A stretch of 64,000 bases of DNA, taken from the NCBI GenBank assembly GCA_037976565.1, contig CP137671.1, positions 11,713,669 to 11,777,668 of the forward strand, given 5' to 3'. The notes below the pieces were generated by a model that searched no databases, was not told the origin of the DNA, and saw only the letters and a program-made list of their open reading frames with translations. This DNA comes from Mesocentrotus franciscanus. Taxonomy: Eukaryota; Echinodermata; Echinoidea; Camarodonta; Strongylocentrotidae. The position numbers and the translations under genes were made by a program. Positions 48,981-59,660 of this stretch are shown piece by piece. The stretch's first letter is position 1, and every line of letters starts with the position of its first letter.

Positions 48981-49127
48981 CTTAATTTTTGCTCTGCATT
49001 GTCGTGTGTTCCTTCGTAGCTCACATTCAAAGCCCTCGTACCCATCTGCCAAATCTTTTTGCTTGACGTACATGTATCCTCCCAGGAGGAGCTTTCGCCC
49101 ACCCCTCTCGCTCTGTATCCATTCCAT
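48981..49127 (-). CDS. FLYWCH zinc-finger exon, probable exon 1 of the MULE gene
   Basis: From an ATG at 49127 the minus strand encodes a 49-residue exon with GGRKLLLGGYMYVKQKD, GFECELRRNTRQCRAKIK and a phase-0 consensus donor (aag|gtaagc). The two Cys of a FLYWCH finger are here, and the His pair (HNH) is at the start of the exon beginning at 42826. Joining them gives a complete C-C-H-H set with correct phase. FLYWCH fingers bind DNA and often precede MULE transposase domains. The 6.1 kb intron is long for this gene, so the exon could belong to another copy. Confidence 0.65.
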
Positions 49128-49155
49128 CTTTGTGAAGTTTGACTTAATATGCCAC

Positions 49156-49228
49156 GTGTATTGAATCAAATTCAATTGCCAGAAGACGCATGTATCAAAT
49201 CGAATTCAATTGCCAGAAGACGCATGCA
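49156..49228 (+). repeat. 35-36 bp tandem duplication
   Basis: 'attcaattgccagaagacgc' followed by 'atg.atcaaatc' occurs twice in a row. The copies are nearly identical, so the duplication is recent. It lies just upstream of the FLYWCH exon start on the minus strand. Confidence 0.85.
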
Positions 49229-50357
49229 TCAAATCATAGTACGGAATTTACATTTCTTAGAATTTTAACAATACATTGATGAGTACGCGTTACAGCTAGT
49301 CTCCCCCAAAATGGCCCAACAAAGAAATTAGGATGTAAGATTTCATTATTTATGCATCCTCTGTAACTTTTCTCATCAGCTGATCGTATATTTGTCTTTG
49401 TATGCATAATGGGCCCTCATCCACGATCTATTCCAAAATAAAGGTTCTCTTCATGTTTATTAATGTAATGTAATGTATATATATATATATATATATATAT
49501 ATGCTTTCTTGTACTGTAATTTATTTTGAAATAAAAATTGCCTTCAAGTTAAATATATGGTATGTACGGTGCCATATTAAAAGAAAATAAGTATCCGCAC
49601 TTTGGTACATTCATCTCAATGATTTTGTAATTCCAGAGCAGCGTTTTTTTCAACTGGGGTGCCGCAAGAGAATGTTAGTTACATTACAACATTTTTTGGC
49701 AAATGTAAACAAATAATAAAATGTCTTTCTTCCTCGCTCGCTGACAATATTTTGCGAATATATATCTTTTTTTTCGGCATTACATTGTTACCACACTCAT
49801 TACAATTATAAACATGATAAATCAAGGCAACGAGAGGCCCGAATATCCTCATATTCGTGTATCAAGGTCATGACCGAATATATCACTTTATATTCGTGTA
49901 CATTCTGCGGTGAGGCGCCCGCATACCTTAAATCTTTTCTAGTGTGTTGATTACAACATTATGTTTTACCATTTTGGAAATGTCTTGTCCTTTTTTTTCT
50001 TGCTCGTTCACTAAATCAAGAAACAAATGTGCCCATACGTGTGTACATAGCTCTTGACGAGTGCCAGAGTGATGCAAAATAAATAGTTTGTGAAGAATTT
50101 AAGATTGGGCGAAACTTTTCATTTCTTAAGAGGGAACTGTGTCTAACAAAAAATTGAAATAAAGCTGCTCAAGATAAATCCTTCGTAGAAAACAGCAACC
50201 ACAGTGGTGTTGCATACATTATAGTTAAAGAAAAATGTGTAGTAATGAGGAACATCACGCGCAAGTATTTGAACGAATGTGGGTTCATGCACGGGATTTT
50301 ATAGGCTCGTAGCCTTCACAGCATCTCTCAATGTGTCAAATCGTCTTTGCTATTGAA
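49229..50357. other. Intergenic DNA, no gene recognised
   Basis: Contains a (TA)n run at 49475-49501, bounded on the left by 'gtaatgtaatg'. No exon seen. Confidence 0.55.
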
Positions 50358-50810
50358 TCCTGATTGTCCTCGGGGGGTAGTTGTCCTCAGGCGTAGTTAT
50401 CCATGGGGGCGGGTAATTGTCCTCGGGGGTAATTCCTCAGGGGTAGTTTTCCGGGGTAATTGTCCTTGGGGGTAATTGTCCTCGGGGGTAATTGTCCTCG
50501 GGGGTAATTGTCCTCGGGGTAGTTGTCCTCGGGGGTAACCGTCCTTGGTGGTAGTTGTCCTCGGGGGTAGTTTTCCGGGGTAATTGTCCTTGGGGGTAAT
50601 TGTCCTTGGGGGTAGTTGTCCTCGGGGGTAATTTTCCTCGGGGGTAATTCTCCTGGGGTAAATTTCCGGGGTAATTGTCCTTAGGGGTTATTGTCCTCGG
50701 GGGGTAATTCTTCAGGGGGGAATTTTCCAGGGGGGTAATTATCCTTGGGGTGTAGTTTTCCGGGGTAATTTTCCGGGGGTTATTGCCCAGGGGGTAATTG
50801 TCCTAGAACC
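50358..50810 (-). repeat. Long GGACAATTACCCC array, inverted relative to 37966
   Basis: About 27 units of 'gggggtaattgtcctc' with variants ('gtagttgtcc', 'gtaattttccgggg'), all in one orientation. The right edge is 'ggtaattgtcctagaaccg', identical to the right edge of the 47 bp element at 42176-42222. The left side begins at 'cctgattgtcctcgggg'. It adjoins the CRE-rich repeat region at 50810. Confidence 0.9.
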
Positions 50811-51306
50811 GTGCGCGCGTTTTGTTCGTAATGGTCGTACGCAACCTAGAATCGCCATTTTCTGTATATCAAAATATTCCCCATTTTTTTCGAACAATTT
50901 GATACCATGTTTATCTCTTTATGACCATTAATAACGAAATGAGCGTCCGTTCAACATAAATGTCCGTGCGCGCGAGCTCTTGTAATACATAGCAAATATG
51001 GGTAAACACATGCCTATACAAAATCCATTTTACCTCTTTAAGATGCCCGCTGACCCCTAATTTTCTTTTCCTATTCGGACAGAGTATGAATTGCTGATAT
51101 GATATCATGTCTCAATTGGCCATTAAGTATATCAGGACATCATCATAATTGCCTTGGAACTCAAAACACGAATTTTCATATTATGACGTCAACATATTTA
51201 TGGAAAATTGATTGTATCTCTGTTAATATTGATCGATTTTCTTCCAAATTTCGATATGTTGTAGCTGTGACAATTGTTATCAAGATCAGCGTCCACCAAA
51301 TTTAAA
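50811..51306. repeat. CRE-rich repeat family, partial copy 1
   Basis: Shares 'acaatttgataccatgttta', 'gagcgtccgttcaa', 'catgcctatacaaaatccat' and 'ggaaaattgattgtatctct' with 51790-52250 and 60890-61330. One full CRE palindrome lies at 51184-51191. No coding potential. Confidence 0.8.
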
Positions 51307-52557
51307 GACAGACCACCTAAATCGTCCTCAATGACGAATTAAATTTCTCGTTTTTATTTATTTCTCCCCCTTTTTTGTTCCGAGGATAACTCAAGATCGG
51401 TTAAGTCAATTTCTTTCAATTTTGGCCCAGTCATAGGTCTTTGTCATGAGACGTGACAGGAACATTTTTAAGGTCATCAAGTCTTTATGACGTCATCCAG
51501 GCGCCATTTTGTGTTTTGTTTGGTACTTTCAACTCAAGATCATATCTTCATAACGGAAAGTCATTTCTCATTCATATTTATCATGATCAAGGTCAATATC
51601 CGTCCGGTCAATTTCAGGTCAAAAAACGCGCGCGCATGCGTACGTTCGCGCGTGAGCGCGCGTGCAAAATTTCAAAATGCTCCAAATCGTCTCAAATTCA
51701 TTTTGGATACGTTTCAGGCCATTTTAAGCATTTCGCAAAAAAACGCGCACACACGAATGCGCGCGCGTTTTCGTTCGTGACAGCCGAACGCAAAATAATT
51801 CCTCCTATTTTTTATTGGCATGATATTCCTCATTTTTTCTGAACAATTTGATACCATGTTTATCCTTTTATGACCATTAATAACGGAATGAGCGTCCGTT
51901 CAAGAAACATGTCAGTGCGCGCGAACTCTTGTAATACATAGCATATATGGGCAAAAACATGCCTATACAAAATCCATTGTAACTCTTCAGAATTGATGGG
52001 AACTCCCAATCTTCTTTCATATTTGGATAGATTATGAGTCGGAGATATGATTTCATGTCTCATTTGACCCTCAATTAACTCATGACGTCATCATAATGGC
52101 CTCCGAACTCAAAATTTCAATTTGCATATTATGACGTCAGCATATTTTTGGAAAATTGATTGTATCTCTGTAAATATTGATCGATTTTCTTCCAAATTTT
52201 GATATGTTCTAGCTGAGACAATTCTCTACAAATGCAGTTACACGATTTTTCATTTTGACAAAGGCATCATGGCGTATTTTTGCGATTAAAGGAGGCATGT
52301 CAATTTTTCACATTTTGCGTGTATTCTCTATGGGACATGACTTTTCTCAAAACTGGATTCTACATTCCGTCTTTCGCGAGCAATATCTCCGTCGTTTTAG
52401 TTTTGTTTTCGCTGAGCTTCGAGTATGTTGTAGCTGAGACAATAAGCTATCACAAAAGTGCCCCTTTTTCGATCAGATGCCGGGATCATGCTCATATTTC
52501 ACTTGCAAAGTGGGATTTGAGAATTCCATTTTCCGTTCACGTGTAATGTCTATGTGG
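51307..52557. repeat. CRE-rich repeat family, copy with left terminal inverted repeat
   Basis: Begins 'gacagaccacctaa' at 51307, the same terminus as the complete copy at 60226. It continues through 'ggataactcaagatcggt', a CpG-rich 'acgcgcgcgcatgcgtacg' tract and the 'gatatgttctagctgagaca' region. Three full CRE octamers lie at 51488, 52083 and 52132. The right inverted terminus is missing; a tRNA-like segment follows instead. Confidence 0.78.
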
Positions 52558-52628
52558 ATTATTTTGGTATAGTGGTCATAGCACTTGCCTCCCATTCCGG
52601 CGACCCAAGTTCGATTCCTGGTGGGTCA
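52558..52628 (+). tRNA. tRNA-Gly(CCC)-like pseudo-tRNA
   Basis: 'tggtatagtgg' gives an A box, the loop 'ctcccat' gives a CCC anticodon, and 'ccaagttcgattcctgg' gives a B box with a 4-of-5 paired T stem. A long T run begins at 52630, a strong Pol III terminator. The acceptor strands (attattt and tgggtca) do not pair and the anticodon stem is weak. It is therefore a pseudogene or SINE head, not a working tRNA. Confidence 0.5.
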
Positions 52629-52639
52629 TTTTTTTTTTT

Positions 52640-52816
52640 TTTTTTTGCCGTCGTTTTAAATTTGATTTTATGATCTTCTTCGACTATTATAACATATTAT
52701 CATATACAATCACAAACAATGTAATAAAATGCCTAATTTTGCGTGTTATATCTATGGGAGAAGAATGTCAATCGTTTGAGTACAACCCTATGGGAAATCT
52801 GGTTCCTTGTCGTGTA
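52640..52816 (+). repeat. Dispersed repeat segment, matches 59490-59660
   Basis: 'gccgtcgtttt', 'tataacatattatcat', 'caatcacaaacaatgtaata', 'tgcgtgttatatctatggga' and 'ccttgtcgtgt' are shared in order with 59490-59660. Similarity ends at 52816, so the LINE 5' end must lie after this point. Confidence 0.8.
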
Positions 52817-53175
52817 TTAAACCTAATATAGGGTTTATCTCCCAACTCTGCTACAATATCAAATCACCTTGCTAGTCTCCTTCCCAGACGTTTATACTTT
52901 TCCAGTTATTCAGCCCAGGTATATGCATGTTTACGTCTCTCCCGTGGACATAGAATTGTTTACTTGTCTATACTTCTCTCTTTCACTATATTGAATTCTA
53001 TTTATGCTGGATATATTGAATGCATCGTTCTCCATTGCATCTCTCTCTTTCTCCTCTCTCTTGCTCTCCAATAGAGGGCGTTATCATGTAGTAGGACGAT
53101 ATTTTTTTCCGGCTAAGAGTTGACGTTAAAATCCACCTGCATCGACGTTATTTTGCAACATTTTGAGATCAAATT

Positions 53176-54036
53176 ATGAACAAGAATCCTAAGTCGAAGA
53201 ATAGCAACATTTCGAAGACATATTTTCTACGAAATTCGCAGAAATCTAGAGGAAACGACCAGCAAGCCATGGCTCAATACGCTACGGAGGAATCCATTAC
53301 GAGGCTACGAGCGGACTTCGAGGGGCTTACGGATAAAATTCTTCAAAAGCTCGATACGACAAACCTCGGGATCGCCGAACTACGAAATGAACTAAAGAGT
53401 CTACGGGAGACGACAACGGACCTGCAAAAGTCAGCAAACGACGCAACGGACCGAATATCGCACCTGGAGCTCGACGTAGTCCCACGCCTAGAGAAAAATG
53501 TTAAGGAGACGGAAAGTAAGTTAACGGAAGCAATGACCGCGCTCGAATTACACGATCGCAAACAGAATCTTCTGTTCTACAACTTGAAGGCACAAGCAGG
53601 AAGCGCAAAAACTCCGCGGGATGCCGAACGTCTAATACGCAGCTCTATCGAATCTCTTGGTTTTGACAAGGAAGCGGTAACAGTGATGCCCCTTGTGAAT
53701 GCCCACCGTCTACCACGTAAGCAACGTCCAGGAAGTGAACCTGCCCGCCAGACCCCCGACCCGATCATCGTAAGATTCGCGTCCATGTTCGACCGTGACT
53801 CTGTACTGCAGGCCTTCGAAAACAGCCATCGTACCCCGGGGAGCCGTCCGGAATTTACGATCCGTACTGATCTACCGCCGCGTCTGAAGGCACAGCGCTA
53901 CGATTTGGAGAAGACTGCATACACACTTCGTCATCAAGGCGGTAAATCAACACGAATTCGTCTAGTTGGTACACGACTTCGACTTGAAACGCGTGAGAAG
54001 GGGGCGAAATCGGCACCATGGAACAAATACGAATGA
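53176..54036 (+). CDS. LINE ORF1 RNA-binding protein (coiled coil plus RRM-like)
   Basis: The 286-residue frame is intact. Residues ~1-40 are basic and polar. About 45-125 is a long coiled coil (TDKILQKLDTTNLGIAEL, then RISHLELDVVPRLEKNV). About 128-215 has RRM-like strands (RKQNLLFYNLKAQ as RNP2-like and PDPIIVRFASMFDRDSVLQ as RNP1-like). The basic C-terminal part includes RTDLPPRLKAQRYDLEK. This coil-RRM-CTD order is that of L1-type ORF1 proteins, which trimerise and coat the element RNA. Its codons are much more GC- and CGN-rich than those of ORF2, so it may come from a different element or be under separate selection. Confidence 0.85.
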   Translation: MNKNPKSKNSNISKTYFLRNSQKSRGNDQQAMAQYATEESITRLRADFEGLTDKILQKLDTTNLGIAELRNELKSLRETTTDLQKSANDATDRISHLELDVVPRLEKNVKETESKLTEAMTALELHDRKQNLLFYNLKAQAGSAKTPRDAERLIRSSIESLGFDKEAVTVMPLVNAHRLPRKQRPGSEPARQTPDPIIVRFASMFDRDSVLQAFENSHRTPGSRPEFTIRTDLPPRLKAQRYDLEKTAYTLRHQGGKSTRIRLVGTRLRLETREKGAKSAPWNKYE

Positions 54037-55054
54037 CATTGACATTGGGTGAGATATTTGAACTAATACCCTCTGTTTCTGATAACACCGTTATGTATTC
54101 CGCTGATTTATGTTGTGTATATTTACTGCTATTCTTTGATACATAATTACGTTCTTCATAACTAAGCTGCTTTCCCAGCGATGATCGTTATACAATGAGA
54201 TTTTCATTGCTATTTTTCACTACTATTTTTCTTACCCATAACTTAAATTTTAAAAGTGTTATCAATGGAAAAGAAAGAAAAAAAACCTATAACGATGTGT
54301 TCAGTCCACTATATGGACAGGAATGTTACATCTATTCCCATTTTGCTGTCTAATATGTCTATACAAAAGTGATACGTATATGTTTTAATTACAAATAAAT
54401 GGAGTATGCATCTTTACAAGGGCACAGAAAAGCCCATTTGCTTACTTTTTTTATTAACATACAGCTAAACGAAGCTAAGTGAATATAACTACCAATATTC
54501 TTGATGCCGTCATTTCGGTTTGTATGCTTTAGTCCTTTTGTTTAGGCACCCTGTGTATACATGTTGATATAGTGCATCTTGTTTAGTGGGAATTATCTAG
54601 CCCGCCCCCCCCCCCAAAAAAAAAATGATGCAGGTGGTGTTTTCTGATTTTTGTTTGTTTTCTGTATTTTTGTATTGTCTTCTCTGAGCCGGAATTTAGG
54701 AATTTTTATTTTTGATATCTGACTTAATTCAAATGACTTCCTACCTACTTTCATTATATCTGCACATATTTCTGTACATGATATATGTAACATGTTACCA
54801 CAAAGTACCTTTATCTATCTTCTTCTTCTTTCCTTCTTTCTATACTGCAACAAAATTGTCTTTAACAAATGTATGTAATCAAACCAACTGTTTTGCGATT
54901 TGTAGCTTCCTTTTGCTGCATATACTCATAGGATACTGGATTCTCAACTATGTCGTGTATAATCAAGTTCACACGCTATTCATGGCTGCACATGTTTCGC
55001 TTTGTTTATTTGCATTTCTATACAAAGCGATGTTAGGTTCCTTTTATATTGCCA
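54037..55054. other. Inter-ORF region of the LINE, about 1 kb
   Basis: No confident coding sequence. A hydrophobic frame at 54712-55062 overlaps the ORF2 start in another frame and has no recognised domain. C/A homopolymers lie at 54605-54625. Many LINEs have adjoining or overlapping ORFs, so this length is unusual. Confidence 0.5.
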
Positions 55055-58000
55055 ATGGATGATAACATGAACGAACCAGATATATGTCGTACCTTATTAC
55101 GTAACGATCTTTATTATTGTCACATGTGTAAACAATCGTATCCTAGTCATGAATGGAACCACTATTTTTGCTCTTGTAAATCCTGCTTTGAACTCCTCTT
55201 CCCTTTTAATCAATTAAACAGCACAGCTTTTTGTGATGCAGTCACCTCAAACATTTCTGCTTCTGATAACAGCTTTGATCGCCTATCCCATTTACACTTT
55301 GACCCATTTGTAGCGCATGAAAATCTTGTCGGAAATGATGATGTAGACCTCGACTTTCAATTTTATACGGAAAGCTTAGGTGACTCCCAATATTACCATT
55401 CAGAGAGATTCAATGAAGTGTTTGGTGTTCCAAGCAGTGATACTTTTTCAAGCATACATTTTAATGCAAGAAGTCTTTTAAATTCAATTGATTCTATCAC
55501 AAACTGTCTTAACTCACTTGATCTTAAATTTGATATAATTGCAATTTCTGAAACATGGCTTAAACATGGTAATCCCCTTGTAAATATTCCTGATTATTCA
55601 TTCTTTCAAAACAATAGACAATATGCCAGGGGTGGTGGTGTTGGACTGTATATTCATGAAACGCTCTCTTTTTCTATTCGGAACGATCTGTCTCTAAATG
55701 AAAATTTATGTGATTCCCTATTTGTAGAAATTAAGCATACTTCTGTAAAAAAAAATATTGTTATAGGTGTGTTGTATAAAGCACCATCCATAGACACTAG
55801 CAAATTTATCGAGGCGCTCGATGACCTTCTTTCTACTCTCTCAATGGAAAATAAAGCCATATATCTAATGGGTGATTTCAATATAGATATTCTAAAACAT
55901 TCCTCAAATAACCAAGCACAAAGCTTTGTAAATAGCCTATTTAGTTACTTCCTCCTTCCATTAATTCAAAGGCCAACAAGAATAACTGAATCTACTGCTA
56001 CTATTCTAGATAATATAATTACTAATCAATTCCATTTACCTACTACAAGCGGGTTGATATACTCCGATATTTCGGATCACCTACCAATATTCCAAATAAC
56101 TTCTATTAAATCTACTAAAGAGAACACTTTGCCGGACAACGCTCCACATAGGGTGATGTCATTAAATAATATAACTTCTTTTAAAAATGAAATTGAGAGT
56201 ACATGCTGGAATGACATCATGCTGATACAAGACTCAAGTCAAGCCTATGATGATTTTATGACAAAGTTCCGAAGATTATATGATAAGAATTTTCCTTTTG
56301 AAACACCTAAAAGAAGTAAAAGAAAATTAAAACCAGGGGTGACTGATGATTTACTTAAGTCTATTCAATATAACAATAATTTGTATTAAAAAAATCTCCA
56401 CAACCCATCTGAAAAAAATGAAAAGAAATATAAAGAATTGCGTAACAGGGTAAATTCATTAAATAAACAGATAAAAATCGACTATTATAAAGAAAAATTC
56501 AATAAATATAAACATTATGTTAATGGTACATGGCGATTAATAAACTCGGTCTTAAACAAGAAAAGACAACAAATCTCAAGTACATTAGAATGTAATGGTG
56601 AACTTTTGACAGACTCTCAGAAGATCGCTGATGCTTTTAATGATTTTTTTGTAAACATTGGTGCTAGTTTAAATAGTCTCGCGCCTCAAAGCAATATTAA
56701 CTTCAGACAATATCTACCCCAACCAAACCCTAACTCGTTATTTATGTCACCTGTCACGGAAAATGAAATATGTAATATTGTTCAAGCTTTCAAGAACAAT
56801 AAGGCCCCTGGTCTAGACGAATGTTCCCCTAAAATTATTAAAGCTGTAATTGACCTTATATGTAAACCACTATGCCATGTATTTAATTTATCACTTAGTA
56901 CCGGTAAATTCCCAGACAAAATGAAATTAGCAAGAGTTACCCCAATTTTCAAAAGTGGAGTAAAGGAACAGGTTAGCAATTACAGACCTATTTCAGTACT
57001 CTCTGTTTTCTCCAAGATTCTAGAACGTATCATTTATAACAGAACCTATAGTTTCCTAGAAAAACAAAATTGTCTTTTTGTAAATCAATTTGGCTTCCGG
57101 AAAGACCACTCAACTCAACTCTCAATTTTGGAACTTACCAACAAAATAATTGATGCATTCGAAGATAATTCACTCGCTATCGGTGTATTCATTGATCTGT
57201 CAAAGGCCTTTGACACAATCAACCATAATATTTTATTATCTAAACTTAATTACTACGGCATTCGTGGAATTGCACATGATATTTTTTCTAGCTATCTTAG
57301 TAATCGTCGTCAATGTACTATTTATAATTCTAAACTGTCTGACTTTAAAGAAATTACTTGCGGGGTCCCCAGGGTCATTGTTAGGCCCCTTACTTTTCAT
57401 ACTTTTTGTAAATGATATTTACCGATCATCCAACCTACTTTCTTTTATTCTTTACGCTGATGATACAAACTTATTATATTCTCACAAAAATCTCGATATA
57501 CTATGTAAAACTGTTAACACCGAATTAATAAATGTCTGCAATTGGTTTGCTGCCAATAAATTAACAATCAATTTCAAGAAATGTAACTACATGATATTTT
57601 ACAACTCTCCAAAACCTCCTGACTTTAGCTCTGTACAAATCAAATTAAATAATAATATTCTTCCCAGAGTGGATTCTACTAAGTTTCTTGGTATTTTAAT
57701 AGACAGTAAATTAACATGGACAAATCATATAAATGCACTTGAAAACAAAATAGCTCAAAACACAGGTGTTATTTACCGTCTAAGTATGTTTTTACCCAAA
57801 ACAATATTACGTACTTTATACTGTTCTTTGATTCTCCCATCCCTATCCTACTGTAATATTATATGGGCAAATACATATCGAACAAGTATTTAAAAAAAGC
57901 TATGTGCAATGCAAAATAAGGTTTTACGTATAATATCAGTTTCTCACCCACGATCCAGTAGCGATCCTTTATTTAAATCTCTTAAGTTGCTTCGTATTGA

Positions 58001-58292
58001 AGATATAAATAAACTTCAACAATGTACACTATTATATAAATGTCTAAACTCACAACTACCTTCTCAGTTCTGTGGCCAATTCCAGCGTGTTTCAAATATC
58101 CATAAGTATGGTACCAGATCATCTGAAGAAATCTATATTCCCAAACACCGTAAACGTATTTTTCAGAATAATATCTGTTTTACCGGTCCTAAACTTTGGA
58201 ACGATTTACCTGAACCTATGAGGAAATCTGTATCTCTGTTAAGCTTCTCTTGGAAGCTTAAAAAATGTATGATTTTAAATTATAGTGCATAA
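55055..58292 (+). pseudogene. LINE ORF2 (Cys/His region, APE endonuclease, reverse transcriptase), broken
   Basis: From the ATG at 55055, a Cys/His cluster comes first (YYCHMCKQSYPSHEW, then CSCKSCFELL). The endonuclease follows: SIHFNARSLLNS, IIAISETWLKHG, GGGVGLYIHE, YLMGDFNIDIL and SDISDHLPIFQI. A TAA at 56387-56389 interrupts the linker in frame. The reverse transcriptase has NYRPISVLSVFSKILE, FGFRKDHST and FIDLSKAFDTINHN. A 2-base loss at about 57367-57373 destroys the CGVPQGS turn, and the next frame gives SLLGPLLFILFVND and ILYADDTNLLYSH. A second in-frame TAA lies at 57891-57893. The last part reads MQNKVLRIISVSHPRSSS and FTGPKLWNDLPEPM. Normally this protein nicks the target and reverse transcribes; this copy should be inactive. 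Confidence 0.9.
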
Positions 58293-58974
58293 GTATTAGC
58301 CCTATACCCGATTAGGGTGACGAATGTGTGTATATTGTATAAGGGGATCTGTATGGGTGTGCATATGTATGTACTTTGTATGCATGTGTATAATTATGTA
58401 AACATATATATATATATATATTTGTGCATATTGTATTAATATGCGTACTTGTAACGAGATACTTATACATGTACTTATATATGAATATATCCTGTTAATC
58501 TTATATTACTGTTTTATCGATACACATACAGAAGTAGGGGTGATAAATCCAGTATTATCCTTATCCCTACTATTCTATAAAAATGCAGTCAAATATTTCC
58601 ACATTATACCCCTCACCTATATCTTGCCATTATGTTGTTTGTGCATGCCATACACTCCATTGCTACTATGTTGCAGTCCTCTTCTTCTTCTCTTCTTTTC
58701 TCTTTCTCCAAGCTCTCTATCCTCTCCTACTCCTTGCCTATCCCTTTCTTCCTTTCTTCTATTTATAATGTATATTATATAGTTGTGTATTCGTGCGTAC
58801 CCATTACAAGCTTTGCTTACTGGGAATCGCGCCTTCTTCCTTGTAATACAAGTTCTTAAAATATATTCATGTTCCTAAGTATAAATTGTATTTTTTGAAC
58901 AAATGTCAAATATGCTGTCAAATTGAATGGAAGAAAATAAATGTTCACTTGAATTGAATTGAATTGAATTGAAT

Positions 58975-59250
58975 GTTTCCCTTCTCCTCTCTTAGTTTGC
59001 CCCTCTCCTTCTCTTGCTCTGTCTCTGCATATATATATATCTCTACTCTTTTACCCTCTCCCTCTCTCTCTGCCTCCCTCTACCTCGACCTCTTGCCTTG
59101 CCTCCCTCTTATTCTCTTGCTCTGTCTCCCTCGATCTGCCTCGATCTGCCCTTCTCCTTTTCTTCTCTCTCACCCTCTACCTCTCCCGCCTCTGGTTCTC
59201 GTTCTCCTTCTATTATGTCTTGTAATGTTCCTTAATTTTCTATAGCTGTG
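58975..59250 (+). repeat. CT-rich low-complexity tract
   Basis: Dominated by 'ctctccctctctct'-type words, with 'tcgatctgcctcgatctgcc' repeated near 59131. Leu/Ser-rich frames here are compositional. A similar tract occurs at 59880-60150 and, shorter, at 53040-53070. Confidence 0.85.
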
Positions 59251-59254
59251 CCCT

Positions 59255-59660
59255 TTTGCCCTTTGGCCTTGGAACTCAAAATACGAATTTGCATATTATG
59301 ACGTCAGCATATTCATGGAAAATTGATTGTATCTCTGTAAATATGATCAATTTTCATCCAAATTTTGATATGTTGTAGCTAAGATGATTGTCTTCAAGAT
59401 CAGGTACCACCAATTTTCATTTTGATGAAGTCATCATAGTGAAAATTTCGATTAAAGGCGACATGTCAGAATTGTCTTAATTTTTTTTTGCCGTCGTTTT
59501 TAATTTGATTGTATGATCTTCTTTGACTATTATAACATATTATCATAAACAATCACAAACAATGTAATAAAATGCCTAATTTTGCGTGTTATATCTATGG
59601 GAGAAGAATGACAATCGTTTGCGTAAAACACTATGGATATCTGATTCCTTGTCGTGTCTT
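59255..59660. repeat. CRE-rich repeat family fragment plus copy of the 52640 segment
   Basis: 59270-59480 matches the 'ggaactcaaaatacgaattt', 'ggaaaattgattgtatctct' part of the family, with a CRE octamer at 59299-59306 and a decayed one near 59424. 59490-59660 is the partner of 52640-52816. Confidence 0.8.

Larger units (their letters stand above)
53070..58974 (+). mobile_element. Near full-length LINE with ORF1, ORF2 and pentamer tail
   Basis: Order: short 5' UTR, ORF1 (53176-54036), an unusually long ~1 kb gap, broken ORF2 (55055-58292), and a 3' UTR of ~680 bp with a (TA)n patch near 58404. The 3' tail is 'ttgaattgaattgaattgaa', ending at about 58974. The body carries an APE endonuclease and a non-LTR reverse transcriptase. 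Two in-frame stops and one frameshift disable ORF2. The exact 5' end is unclear, somewhere between 52817 and 53176. No target-site duplication could be proven because both flanks are CT-rich. Confidence 0.88.

Noticed and set aside
54712..55062. Hydrophobic 116-residue frame between LINE ORF1 and ORF2
   Set aside because: AT/T-rich composition alone explains the hydrophobicity; it overlaps the ORF2 start out of frame and matches no known LINE protein.
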